From contig NZ_CP065958.1 of NCBI RefSeq assembly GCF_041270065.1, forward strand, positions 7,819,797 through 7,883,796: a DNA stretch of 64,000 nucleotides, given 5' to 3'. Source of the stretch: Streptomyces fradiae (GTDB lineage: Bacteria; Actinomycetota; Actinomycetes; Streptomycetales; Streptomycetaceae). A program made the position numbers and the translations under genes. This document shows positions 51,057-59,833 of this stretch, in pieces (position 1 is the stretch's first letter; each line of letters opens with the position of its first letter). Under the pieces are notes generated by a model. It ran no database searches. It saw only the letters and a program-made list of their open reading frames with translations, and was not told where the DNA came from.

Positions 51057-52328
51057 GTGAAGCACCGCCCCCTTGCCCTGCTCGGCGCCATGCTGCTGAG
51101 CACCGGACTCGTCGCCTGCTCCGCGTCCGGCGGCGGCGACTCCGAGGACCACGCCGGCGGACCGACCGTCCTCGACGTGTGGCTGATGCGCGACAGCGTG
51201 TCCGAGGCCTTCCAGAAGGAGTTCGAGGCCGGCTTCGAGAAGGCTCACCCGGAGATCGACGTCAAGATCCAGATCCAGGAGTGGGAGGGCATAGGCGAGA
51301 AGGTCACCGCCGCCCTGGCCAGCAACGACGCCCCCGACGTCATCGAGGTCGGCAACACCCAGGTCGCCCAGTACGCCCAGAGCGGCGGCCTCACCGACTT
51401 CACCGGCAAGGTCACCGAACTCGGCGGCGAGTTCTGGCTCAAGGGCCTCGCCGAACCCGGATCCTGGGAGGGCCGGCAGTACGGCATCCCGTACTACGCC
51501 GCCAACCGCGTCGTCATCTACCGCACCGACCTGTTCCAGCAGGCGGGCATCGACGCCACGAAGATCAAGACACGTGACCAGTGGCTCGCCGCCACCGAGA
51601 AGCTCAACAGCAACGGCACGCAGGGCATCTACCTCCCCGGCCAGAACTGGTTCACCCTCGCCGGCTTCGTCTGGGACGAGGGCGGCGACCTCGCCGTCCA
51701 GGACGGCACCACCTGGAAGGGCGGCCTCGACAGCCCCGAAGCGCTCCGCGCCATGGAGTTCTACAAGCGGCTCCAGGCCCTCGGCAAGGGCCCCAAGGAC
51801 TCCGACGAGTCCCGCCCGCTCCAGGCCGAGGTCGTGGCCAAGGGACAGATCGCCCAGGTCATCGCCGCCCCCGGCGGAGCCAACGTCATCACCCAGAGCA
51901 ACCCCGCCCTCAAGGGCAAGCTCGGCTTCTTCCCCATCCCCGGCAAGACCGCCGACACCCCCGGCGCCGTGTTCACCGGCGGCTCCGACCTCGTCGTGCC
52001 CGCCGTCGCCGCGCATCAGCAGGAGGCGTACACCTTCATCAAGGAGCTCACCGGCGAGGAGTGGCAGAAGAAGCTCGCCCTGGCGATGAGCTACGTCCCC
52101 AACAAGACCAACCTGGCGGCCGCCGTCGGCTCCGACCCCGGCGCGGCGGCCATGGCGGCCGGCGCCGTCAACGGGCACGCCACGCCCAACACCCCGCAGT
52201 GGGCGGCGGTCGAGGCCAAGAACCCCATCAAGGACTACATGACCGCCGTGCTCATCGGCCGCGACGCGAAGTCCGAGGCCGCCAAGGCGTCCCGGTCCAT
52301 CACCACCACGCTGAACAGCGGTTCCTGA
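51057..52328 (+). CDS. sugar ABC transporter substrate-binding lipoprotein (DasA-like)
   Basis: 423 aa. The lipobox LVAC (residues ~18-21) follows a hydrophobic stretch, so it should be a membrane-anchored lipoprotein. The mature part, TVLDVWLMRDSVSEAFQKEFEAGF and VTAALASNDAPDVIEVGNT, reads like the chitobiose-binding DasA of S. coelicolor. Starts at GTG 51057 with AGAGG upstream. Two permease genes follow, but no ATPase; in Streptomyces such importers share the ATPase MsiK. The ligand is probably an amino sugar disaccharide. Confidence 0.88.
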   Translation: MKHRPLALLGAMLLSTGLVACSASGGGDSEDHAGGPTVLDVWLMRDSVSEAFQKEFEAGFEKAHPEIDVKIQIQEWEGIGEKVTAALASNDAPDVIEVGNTQVAQYAQSGGLTDFTGKVTELGGEFWLKGLAEPGSWEGRQYGIPYYAANRVVIYRTDLFQQAGIDATKIKTRDQWLAATEKLNSNGTQGIYLPGQNWFTLAGFVWDEGGDLAVQDGTTWKGGLDSPEALRAMEFYKRLQALGKGPKDSDESRPLQAEVVAKGQIAQVIAAPGGANVITQSNPALKGKLGFFPIPGKTADTPGAVFTGGSDLVVPAVAAHQQEAYTFIKELTGEEWQKKLALAMSYVPNKTNLAAAVGSDPGAAAMAAGAVNGHATPNTPQWAAVEAKNPIKDYMTAVLIGRDAKSEAAKASRSITTTLNSGS

Positions 52329-52331
52329 CCG

Positions 52332-53261
52332 ATGCCCGCCGCCAGGTCCTCCCGGCGCCCGCCCCGCAGACGCCCGCTCACCCTCGGCCCCTACCTGCTG
52401 ATCGCACCGGCGGTCCTGGGCATGCTCTACCTCCTGCTCTATCCGTTCGGCCGCGCCCTGCTCATCTCCTTCCAGGACTTCCGGCTGCGCGAACTGATCA
52501 GGGGCCACGCCGAGTTCGTGGGTCTGCGCAACTACCAGACCCTGTGGGCCGACCCCAGATTCTGGGCCGTCGTCCGCCGCACCTTCCTCTTCATGGCCGT
52601 CAACGTGATCACCATCGTGATCCTCTCCACCCTGGTCGCCCTGATGATCGAACGGCTCGGCAGGACCGGCCGGGCCGTGGTCCTGAGCTCACTGGTCCTG
52701 GTGTGGGCGGTGCCCGTCGTGGCCGCCACCACCGTCTTCCAGTGGCTGTTCCACTCCGAGTTCGGCATCGTCAACGAAACCCTCACCGACCTCGGCTTCA
52801 CCTCCTTCGAGGGCTACACCTGGTTCGCCGACGGCAGCGCCGCGTTCACCATCCTGGTCGTCCTCATCGTCTGGCAGTCGGTGCCGTTCGCCGCCATCAC
52901 CCTCTACTCGGCCCTCACCACCGTGCCCGAGGAGCTCTACGAATCCGCCCGCCTCGACGGCGCCGGCGCCCTGCGGATCTTCCGCTCCGTGACCTTCCCC
53001 CTCGTGCGACCGATCTTCATGCTGGTGGTCTCCCTGGAGGTGATCTGGACCTTCAAGGCCTTCGTCCAGATCTGGGTGATGACCCGCGGCGGGCCGGGCG
53101 ACGCGACCACGATCCTTCCGGTGTACGCCGTACAGACCGCACTCGCCAACCAGCGCTACGACCTGGGATCGGCCGCCTCCATGGTCACCGTCCTGCTCAT
53201 GAGCGGCGTCCTCGTCCTCTACTTCCGCCAACTGTTCCGCCAGGAAGGGGAGCACCTGTGA
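52332..53261 (+). CDS. sugar ABC permease (MalF-type)
   Basis: 309-aa inner-membrane subunit with about six hydrophobic segments (e.g. YLLIAPAVLGMLYLLLYPFG, FLFMAVNVITIVILSTLVALM). The ATPase-contact EAA loop reads VPEELYESARLDGAGALRIFRSVTFPLVRP. It begins 3 nt after the binding-protein stop and overlaps the next permease start by 4 nt (GTGA). Confidence 0.92.
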   Translation: MPAARSSRRPPRRRPLTLGPYLLIAPAVLGMLYLLLYPFGRALLISFQDFRLRELIRGHAEFVGLRNYQTLWADPRFWAVVRRTFLFMAVNVITIVILSTLVALMIERLGRTGRAVVLSSLVLVWAVPVVAATTVFQWLFHSEFGIVNETLTDLGFTSFEGYTWFADGSAAFTILVVLIVWQSVPFAAITLYSALTTVPEELYESARLDGAGALRIFRSVTFPLVRPIFMLVVSLEVIWTFKAFVQIWVMTRGGPGDATTILPVYAVQTALANQRYDLGSAASMVTVLLMSGVLVLYFRQLFRQEGEHL

Positions 53262-53293
53262 CCCCTGTGACCCCTGTGACCCCTGTGACCCTT
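53258..53293 (+). repeat. 9-bp tandem repeat of in-frame GTG starts
   Basis: Three exact GTGACCCCT units then GTGACCCTT. Every unit contains an in-frame GTG, encoding a VTP repeat at the N-terminus of the permease. Confidence 0.9.
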
Positions 53294-54148
53294 GTGCCCG
53301 CCACCCGCAGGCCCGCCCTGCGACGCGCCCTGCGCCGGCTCCCGCTTCATGCGTCGGCCACGCTGACCGTGGCGATCTGCCTCTTCCCCGTGTACTGGAT
53401 GGTCACCACCGCCCTCAAGCCGTCCCGGGACATCCAGTCCTACGAACCCCGCCTCTTCCCCTCGGAATGGACCCTCGACCACTTCCGCGCGGCGGTCCGG
53501 GCCGACCACTTCGCCCTGTTCTGGCGCAACAGCATCCTGGTCACCCTCGGCGCCGTACTCCTGGCCCTGGTCGTCGCCCTCGGCGCGGCATACGCGGTCG
53601 CGAGGCTGCGCTGGCGCGGCCGCAGGCAGTTCATGCTGGCGGTGTTCATCGCCCAGATGGCGCCGTGGGAATCACTGATCATCCCCATCTACATCATCTC
53701 CCGCGACACCGGCATGCTCGACCGGCTGCCCACCCTCACCCTGATCTACTTCATGATCACCCTGCCGTTCACCGTGGTGGTCCTCCGCGGCTTCATCGCC
53801 GGCATACCACCCGAACTGGAAGAGGCGGCGCAGGTCGACGGCTGCACCCGGGTGGGCGCCTTCCGCCGGGTCGCGTTCCCCCTGCTCGCCCCCGGCCTGA
53901 TGGCCACCTCGCTCTTCGGATTCATCACCGCCTGGAACGAGTTCACCTACGCCAACTTCCTCATCATCAAACAGCAGGACAGCCGCACCCTGCCCGTCTG
54001 GCTCTCCTCCTTCCAGACGACCTTCGGCACGGACTGGGGCGCCACCATGGCGGCCTCCACGCTCTTCGCACTGCCCGCACTGATCGTCTTCCTCGCCCTG
54101 CAGCGCCATGTGACCTCCGGCCTCACCGCCGGAGGAGTCAAGGGCTAG
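53258..54148 (+). CDS. sugar ABC permease (MalG-type)
   Basis: 296-aa inner-membrane subunit with the EAA loop PPELEEAAQVDGCTRVGAFRRVAFPLLAPG. The first GTG (53258) is preferred because AAGGGGAG lies 5 nt upstream, but three more GTGs follow every 9 bp in a tandem repeat, all in frame. The stop TAG (54146-54148) is formed by the first bases of the MITE-like element that begins at 54145. Confidence 0.9.
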   Translation: MTPVTPVTPVTLVPATRRPALRRALRRLPLHASATLTVAICLFPVYWMVTTALKPSRDIQSYEPRLFPSEWTLDHFRAAVRADHFALFWRNSILVTLGAVLLALVVALGAAYAVARLRWRGRRQFMLAVFIAQMAPWESLIIPIYIISRDTGMLDRLPTLTLIYFMITLPFTVVVLRGFIAGIPPELEEAAQVDGCTRVGAFRRVAFPLLAPGLMATSLFGFITAWNEFTYANFLIIKQQDSRTLPVWLSSFQTTFGTDWGATMAASTLFALPALIVFLALQRHVTSGLTAGGVKG

Positions 54149-54337
54149 GGGGTGTCTCGCCGATCTTGCCGGGCTCGCGACGCCTGGCACCGCGCCTCGC
54201 CGCGTTGTCGTCGGTCGGCAACGCTCCGCGTTGACTCCCTCCTCCGCCTTGCGATCCACGGCACTGGGGGTACCACCCAGGCGAAGCTCTGGGGGAGCCG
54301 CTCGCTGATCCGGCCTGATCGGCAAGACACCCCCTAG
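54145..54337. mobile_element. MITE-like 193-bp element with terminal inverted repeats
   Basis: The ends are inverted repeats: CTAGGGGGTGTCT and onward to 54165 matches the reverse complement of 54317-54337 at 20 of 21 positions, and similarity continues inward as GCCGG. No coding frame fits. Inside are smaller hairpins (CAACGC-TCC-GCGTTG near 54220; a GGGGGTACC/CCCCCAG-rich one near 54270). Such small GC-rich elements recur in Streptomyces. It separates the permease from the GH20 gene, supplies the permease stop codon and may act as a terminator. Confidence 0.75.
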
Positions 54338-54416
54338 GCCGACAGCCAGGGCCCGTCCGGCACCTCCGCACCACCCCGCCCGCCCGCGCCCCGTCGAACT
54401 CCGGGAGACACGTCCC

Positions 54417-56027
54417 GTGGACCTGCTCAACCACGCACCCCCACGCCCCGATCGCGCCCTCGTCCCCCGCCCGAGCCGGCTCGCCGCCCGTCCCGGCCGA
54501 TTCCGCCTCGACCACACCACCCGGCTGCGCGTCGCCCCCGGCGCCGAAGGCGCGGCCGATCTGCTGCGCACGTATCTCGCGCCCGTCACCGGACCGGGCC
54601 GTCTGGAGCACGCCGAGGACGGCGCCTTCGTCCTCGCTCTCGATCCCGCCCTGACAGGCCTTGGAGAGGAGGGGTACGGACTGACCGTCAGCTCCGGCGG
54701 AGTGCTCATGCGCGCCGCCCGCCCGACCGGACTGCTGCGCGGCGTCCAGACGGTACGTCAGCTCCTGCCGTACGAAGCCCTGTCGGCGCCGTACGGGCAG
54801 GGGGCGGAGCGGCGGGCCGGGCAGCGGGCCGGGCGGGGCGCCGAGCTGCCGGGCGTGGAGATCACGGACGTACCCGCGCACCCCTGGCGCGGCATGCTGC
54901 TCGACGTCGCCCGCCACTTCCAGCCCGTGTCCTACCTGCGCCGCTTCGTCGACCTCCTCGCCCTGCACAAGCTGAACGTCCTCCAGCTGCACCTCACCGA
55001 CGACCAGGGCTGGCGGATGCCGGTCGACGCCTACCCCCGGCTCACCGAGATCGGCGGCCGGCGCGCACAGTCGATGGTCGGCCCCGCCGGCAGCGAGCAA
55101 TTCGACGGACGTCCGCACGGCGGCTCGTACACCCACGCCGAACTCGCCGGCCTCGTCGCCTACGCCGCCGCACGCGGTGTCACCGTGGTACCCGAGGTCG
55201 GGGTCCCCGGGCACGTACGGGCCGCGCTCGCCGCCTACCCCGAACTCGGCAACCACCCGGACACGCGCCTCGACGTGTGGACGCACTGGGGCGTCTGCCC
55301 CAACGTGCTCGGCGTCGGCGACCACGTCCTCGACTTCTTCCGCACCGTCCTCGACGAGGTGATGGACCTCTTCCCCTCGCCGTACATCCACATCGGCGGC
55401 GACGAAGTCCCCACGGCCGAATGGGAGTCCAGCCCGGCCGCCGTCGCCCGCGCCGCACGGGAGGGGCTGTCCGGTCCGCGGGAGCTGCACAGCTGGTTCA
55501 TGGCGAGCATGGCCGACCATGTCGTACGGGCCGGCCGGCGCCCGGTCGCCTGGGCCGAGGACGCCACCACCCTGCCCCTGACCTGCACGGTGATCAGCTG
55601 GCGTACCCCACGACACGCCTGGGCGGCGGCCCGCCGGGGACACGACGTCATCCACGCCGACCACCGCTCGACCTACTTCGACTACGCACGCGCCCCCGGC
55701 CCCGGTGAACCCCCCGCCCAGCCGGGCCACACCCTCGGCCTGCGGACCGTGTACGGCGTGGACCTCGTCCCGCCGGCCGGCGAGCCGCCGCTCTCCGGGA
55801 GGGTCCTGGGCACCCAGGGCCAGCTGTGGACCGAGTTCGTGCCCACTCCCGCGCACATCGAATACCTCACCTACCCCCGCCTGTGCGCCCTCGCCGAGCG
55901 GGCGTGGGCCCCCACCGGCGACTGGCGGGACTTCCGGACCCGGCTCGACGGCCACCGGGCGCGGCTCACCTCACTCGGCGTCCCGCACGACACGCTCCCG
56001 AACCGGCCCGCACCCGCCCCCGCATGA
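54417..56027 (+). CDS. GH20 beta-N-acetylhexosaminidase (DasD-like)
   Basis: 536-aa intracellular glycosidase without signal peptide. The catalytic Asp329-Glu330 pair is in YIHIGGDEVPTAEW, and the substrate-side motifs HLTDDQGWRMPVDAYP and VVPEVGVPGH are typical of GH20. It would split N-acetylglucosamine from imported chito-oligosaccharides, fitting the importer upstream (S. coelicolor has a similar glycosidase after dasABC). GTG 54417 with GGGAGA upstream. The MITE-like element lies between it and the permease. Confidence 0.92.
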   Translation: MDLLNHAPPRPDRALVPRPSRLAARPGRFRLDHTTRLRVAPGAEGAADLLRTYLAPVTGPGRLEHAEDGAFVLALDPALTGLGEEGYGLTVSSGGVLMRAARPTGLLRGVQTVRQLLPYEALSAPYGQGAERRAGQRAGRGAELPGVEITDVPAHPWRGMLLDVARHFQPVSYLRRFVDLLALHKLNVLQLHLTDDQGWRMPVDAYPRLTEIGGRRAQSMVGPAGSEQFDGRPHGGSYTHAELAGLVAYAAARGVTVVPEVGVPGHVRAALAAYPELGNHPDTRLDVWTHWGVCPNVLGVGDHVLDFFRTVLDEVMDLFPSPYIHIGGDEVPTAEWESSPAAVARAAREGLSGPRELHSWFMASMADHVVRAGRRPVAWAEDATTLPLTCTVISWRTPRHAWAAARRGHDVIHADHRSTYFDYARAPGPGEPPAQPGHTLGLRTVYGVDLVPPAGEPPLSGRVLGTQGQLWTEFVPTPAHIEYLTYPRLCALAERAWAPTGDWRDFRTRLDGHRARLTSLGVPHDTLPNRPAPAPA

Positions 56028-56113
56028 CGAAACGTCCCGCCGCTCCACCCGCACACCCCCACGAACCCTCCCGCGGAGCGCGGGAGCGAACGAAGAACGA
56101 AAGGAAACGCCGG

Positions 56114-57574
56114 ATGAGTACCCGGAGCACCAGCCGTACCACCAGCCGCAGCGCCCGTGCGGCCCTCGCCCTCATCGCCCTCGTCGGCAGCGCCGCCCTG
56201 GCCACCCTGCCCCTCACCACCGCCTCCGCCGCCTCGGGCGACGGACTCGCCGTCCAGTACCGCACCAGCGCCACCGGCGCCACCGCCGACCAGACCGAGC
56301 CGTGGCTCAAGCTGCGCAACACCGGCACCACCACCGTCCAGCTCAGCCAGGTCAAGATCCGCTACTACTTCAAGGCCGACTCCCCGACCGCCACCTACCG
56401 CTTCGCCTGTTCCTGGGCGGTCAAGGGCTGCTCCGTCATCACGGGCACCTTCGGCACGCTCGCGAACCCGACCGCCACGGCCGACCGCTACCTGGAGATC
56501 GGCTTCACCCCGGGGGCCGGCACCCTCGCCCCCGGCGCCGACACCGGCGACATGCAGCTGCGCTTCTACCAGTCCACCTGGCAGACCCTGACCCAGAGCG
56601 ACGACTACTCCTTCAGCGGCACCCAGCTCGCCTACGCCGACTGGACCAAGGTCACCGCCCAGATCGCCGGAACGAACGTATGGGGCACCGCCCCCGCCGG
56701 GAACGAGCCGACCGACCCGCCCACCCCCACCGACCCGCCGACCCCGACCGACCCGCCCACCGGCAGCGGCCAGACCCTCTTCGACGACTTCTCCTACGCC
56801 TCGCACACCGACCCGGCCCTCGCCGGCCACGGCTGGAACGTGCGCTCCAACTCCGGCGGCCCCGGTGTCCCCGGCGCCACCTGGGACCCGTCCAAGGTCA
56901 CCTTCGTCAACCAGAGCGGCAACACGGTGATGAACCTGGAGACCTCCAGCGCCGGCACCGGCTCCACCACCACGCACACCGAAGTCCTCACCAAGGCCAC
57001 GAAGTTCAAGAACGGCACCTACGCGGCCCGGGTGAAGTTCTCCGACGCGCCGAAGTACGGCCCCGACGGTGACCGCATCGTCCAGACCTTCTTCACCATC
57101 AACGACCTCAAGGCCCCGATGGCCGACGACTACGCCGAGTACGACTTCGAGTACCTGCCCAACGGCGGCTGGGGCGAGCCCGCGAACATCCTGTACACGA
57201 CCTCCTGGGAGACCTACAACCCCGACCCCTGGCAGGCCGTCAATCAGCACAGCGAGAGCCGGCAGAGCTTCGCCGGCTGGCACGATCTCGTCGTCACCAT
57301 CGACGACAGCAGGATCACCTACTACATCGACGGCGCCGTCTTCGGCACCCACGACGCCGCCTACCTGCCCGAACGGCCCATGTCCATCAACTTCAACCAG
57401 TGGCTGATCGACCTCAACGGCCAGCCGTCCACCACGCCGCGCGCCTACGACCAGCAGGTCGACTACGTCCTGCACGTCAAGGACCAGGTCCTCACCCCGG
57501 CCCAGGTCACCGCCAAGATCGCCGCCCTGCGCAGCGCCGGCACGACCTTCGTCGACGAGGTGCCCGCCTCCTGA
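56114..57574 (+). CDS. secreted glycoside hydrolase: CBM3 + linker + GH16-like
   Basis: 486 aa from ATG 56114 (AAAGGAAA upstream). Signal peptide residues ~1-40 (AALALIALVGSAALATLP). CBM3-like domain ~42-195 (VQYRTSATGATADQTEPWLKLRN), then a PTDPPTP linker, then a jelly-roll domain ~215-470. The catalytic GH16 strand appears as E342-Y-D344-F-E346 in AEYDFEYLPNGG (ExDxE type). It probably degrades a beta-glucan outside the cell. It follows the GH20 gene by 86 bp and ends in a strong terminator. Confidence 0.83.
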   Translation: MSTRSTSRTTSRSARAALALIALVGSAALATLPLTTASAASGDGLAVQYRTSATGATADQTEPWLKLRNTGTTTVQLSQVKIRYYFKADSPTATYRFACSWAVKGCSVITGTFGTLANPTATADRYLEIGFTPGAGTLAPGADTGDMQLRFYQSTWQTLTQSDDYSFSGTQLAYADWTKVTAQIAGTNVWGTAPAGNEPTDPPTPTDPPTPTDPPTGSGQTLFDDFSYASHTDPALAGHGWNVRSNSGGPGVPGATWDPSKVTFVNQSGNTVMNLETSSAGTGSTTTHTEVLTKATKFKNGTYAARVKFSDAPKYGPDGDRIVQTFFTINDLKAPMADDYAEYDFEYLPNGGWGEPANILYTTSWETYNPDPWQAVNQHSESRQSFAGWHDLVVTIDDSRITYYIDGAVFGTHDAAYLPERPMSINFNQWLIDLNGQPSTTPRAYDQQVDYVLHVKDQVLTPAQVTAKIAALRSAGTTFVDEVPAS

Positions 57575-57590
57575 CCGAGGCCGGCCCACC

Positions 57591-57640
57591 GGGCCGCTCC
57601 GGCCGTACGGGTGCCAGGAACCGTACGGCCGGAGCGGCCC
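57591..57640. terminator. 20-bp hairpin terminator
   Basis: Perfect 20-bp inverted repeat (57591-57610 with 57621-57640, 10-nt loop), between the convergent GH16-like and oxidoreductase genes. Confidence 0.9.
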
Positions 57641-57647
57641 CGCACCG

Positions 57648-59075
57648 TCACGCGGGCCGGGCCCCGAGGTGGCGCAGCGCGGACGCCGCCGCCCCCGCAC
57701 CGCACATGCCGTGCGCCCCCGGACCGGGCGGAGTCGCCGCCGAGCACAGGAACACGCCGGGCACACCCGTGGCGTACGGGTCGAACGCCGGACGCGGGCC
57801 GAGCAGCAGCTGAGGGATCGTCTTGGCCCCGGTGATGATGTCGCCGCCGGCGAAATTGGGGTTGCCGGCGGCGAAGTCCAAGGGCCGGGTGACCCGCATG
57901 CCCACGACCCGTTCACGGACACCGGGCGCGAACCGCTCAAGCTGTCCGAGGATCGCCTCGGTCGCGTTCCCGTCGTACCCGTGCGGCACATGGGCGTACG
58001 TGAACACGGGGTGGACGTCGCCCGCCGAGCGCGAGGGGTCGGCCAGATACTGCTGGCCGACAAGCACGAAGGGCCGCTCCGGCATCCGCCCGGCCACCAC
58101 CTCCCGCTCCAGACCGGCCACTTCCGCGAGCGGGCCGCCGAGGTGGACGGTGACGGCGCGGCGGGACGGCTCGTTCGTCCAGGGCACTCCGCCCTCCACC
58201 GCCAGGTCCAGCTTGAACGCGCCCGGCGCGCGCCGGAAACGCCGGTAAGCACGCCGTACCCGCCCCGGCAGCCGGTCACCGTAGAGGGCGGCCACCTGGC
58301 CCGGATCGAGGTCGAGCAGCGTCACGTCGGCGGGCGGGATCTGCGCGGCGTCGGTGACGCGCACCCCCGTCCGGACCACGCCGCCGTACGCGCGCAGCGC
58401 GCCCTCCAGGGCAGCGGCGATGGACCGCGAGCCGCCTTCCGCCACGGCCCAGCCGGCCGCGTGCCCGGCGGTGAGGATGCCCAGCGGGATCGCCGAGGTG
58501 AACGGGCGGGACAGCGGGCGGAAGTTGTGCGCCGCCACGCCCGCCCACAGCGCCCGCGCCTGCGGGGTGCCGAAGAGCCGGGCGAGGACCGTGGCCGGCA
58601 GCGCGGTCGGCAGACCGAAGCGGGCCAGCAGCAACGGGTGCGCCGGGACCCGCAGCAGGGGCCCCATCGTGTCCTCGGCGAGCGCGTCCCAGGCCCGTAC
58701 CGACGGGGCGAACAGGGCCCGGTAGCGGTCGCCGTCGGTACCGCCGAGCAGACGGGCGGTCTCCTCGACGGAACGCAGCAGGACCCCGGCGCTGCCGTCG
58801 TCGAGCGGATGGGTGCAGTCGACGTCCGCCGTCCGCCAGCGCAGGCCGTGCCGTTCGAGTCCGAGCGCGCGCAGCGCGGGGGAGGTGACGGCCATCGGAT
58901 GGATGGCCGAGCAGTGGTCGTGCAGCAGCCCGGGGACGATGGCCTCGTGGCTGCGGGTGCCGCCGCCGACCTCGTCCGCGGCCTCCAGAAGCGTGACGTC
59001 CAGGCCCTCCTTCGCGAGGAGGGCCGCGGCGGCGAGCCCGTTGGGCCCGCCGCCGACGATGACGGCGGAGGTCAT
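57648..59075 (-). CDS. FAD-dependent CrtI-like oxidoreductase
   Basis: 475-aa flavoprotein. N-terminal VIVGGGPNGLAAAALLAKEGLDVTLLEAADEVGGG is the FAD motif, and C-terminal GVFLCSAATPPGPGAHGMCGAGAAASAL is the second cofactor segment of phytoene-desaturase-like proteins. No carotenoid genes are adjacent, so the substrate is uncertain; this NAD(P)/FAD subgroup also includes oxidoreductases of unknown function. ATG 59075. Confidence 0.85.
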   Translation of the reverse strand: MTSAVIVGGGPNGLAAAALLAKEGLDVTLLEAADEVGGGTRSHEAIVPGLLHDHCSAIHPMAVTSPALRALGLERHGLRWRTADVDCTHPLDDGSAGVLLRSVEETARLLGGTDGDRYRALFAPSVRAWDALAEDTMGPLLRVPAHPLLLARFGLPTALPATVLARLFGTPQARALWAGVAAHNFRPLSRPFTSAIPLGILTAGHAAGWAVAEGGSRSIAAALEGALRAYGGVVRTGVRVTDAAQIPPADVTLLDLDPGQVAALYGDRLPGRVRRAYRRFRRAPGAFKLDLAVEGGVPWTNEPSRRAVTVHLGGPLAEVAGLEREVVAGRMPERPFVLVGQQYLADPSRSAGDVHPVFTYAHVPHGYDGNATEAILGQLERFAPGVRERVVGMRVTRPLDFAAGNPNFAGGDIITGAKTIPQLLLGPRPAFDPYATGVPGVFLCSAATPPGPGAHGMCGAGAAASALRHLGARPA

Positions 59076-59288
59076 GACGCGGTGTCCAGATCTATGGGTG
59101 CCACGGCGGAGGGGCGCCGGCCGCGGCGGGTGCAGCGACCGTACATCGTAGACCGGGTGCTCCGTGCCGCCGGTGGGCCACGGCCGGCGGTCCGCTCGCC
59201 AGCAGGCCGGGGAGCAGCCGCGCGTCTGAGCTCCGCGCGCACCGGCGCGCCGCCCGCGGCGGTCACACGCGGTGCCGGCCGTCCGTCG

Positions 59289-59790
59289 CGTCTCTCTACC
59301 TCACCGACCCGGGGCGCCGTGCCGTCTTCGTCGACGCTGTGCGTGAGGTGAACCCGAAGGCCGACACGGAACTGCTGCACGTACGCCGGAGGCGAAGTCC
59401 CGGCAGCGGCTCAGGAAGGAGATGACGGCGCTCGTCAGCCGCAAGGAGCTGCCCTTCAATGTCGAGATGGCGAGCAGCACGGTCGACGGCGGCGCGATCG
59501 ACCTCGGCGTGGACGACGCGATGGCCGCGCGGGAGTACCTCGCCCGGCCCGCCGTCGCGAAGCAGCTCACGCAGGCCGGGTCCACGCCGGTCCGGGTCCG
59601 GCAGTCGCCCGCGATGGTGCCGCTGAGCGGCCGGTGGGACGACACCTCGGCGTTCCACGCGGGGGCGGCGCCCACATCTTCGGCAGCGCCGGCGTCCCGC
59701 ACAACGGCGGCGCCGTCGCGCGGACCGGCGACAGCGGCGGCCCCGTGATCACGATCAACGACCCGAACTCCCGGCAGCCCGGATCCGGTC
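59289..59790 (+). pseudogene. remnant of a secreted S1-family serine protease gene
   Basis: Three shifted frames each read like one piece of a protease. 59291 onward: SLYLTDPGRRAVFVDAVREVNPKADTELLHV (pro-region). 59392-59660: MTALVSRKELPFNVEMASS then VDLGVDDAMAAREYLARPAVAKQL and RWDDTSAFHAG (start of the mature enzyme). 59660 onward: AHIFGSAGVPHNGGAVARTGDSGGPVI, the Ser-containing motif of the chymotrypsin/trypsin fold. The His and Asp parts of the triad are missing and there is no intact N-terminus, so at least two frameshifts and a large internal deletion are present. Confidence 0.65.
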
Positions 59791-59791
59791 C

Positions 59792-59828
59792 GGCCGTACG
59801 GAGCGGGCGAGGCCCGCCCCGTACGGCC
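59792..59828. terminator. hairpin between protease remnant and amylase gene
   Basis: 17-bp arms (59792-59808 with 59812-59828, one mismatch, 3-nt loop), just beyond the amylase stop on the minus strand. Confidence 0.85.
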
Positions 59829-59833
59829 TCACG

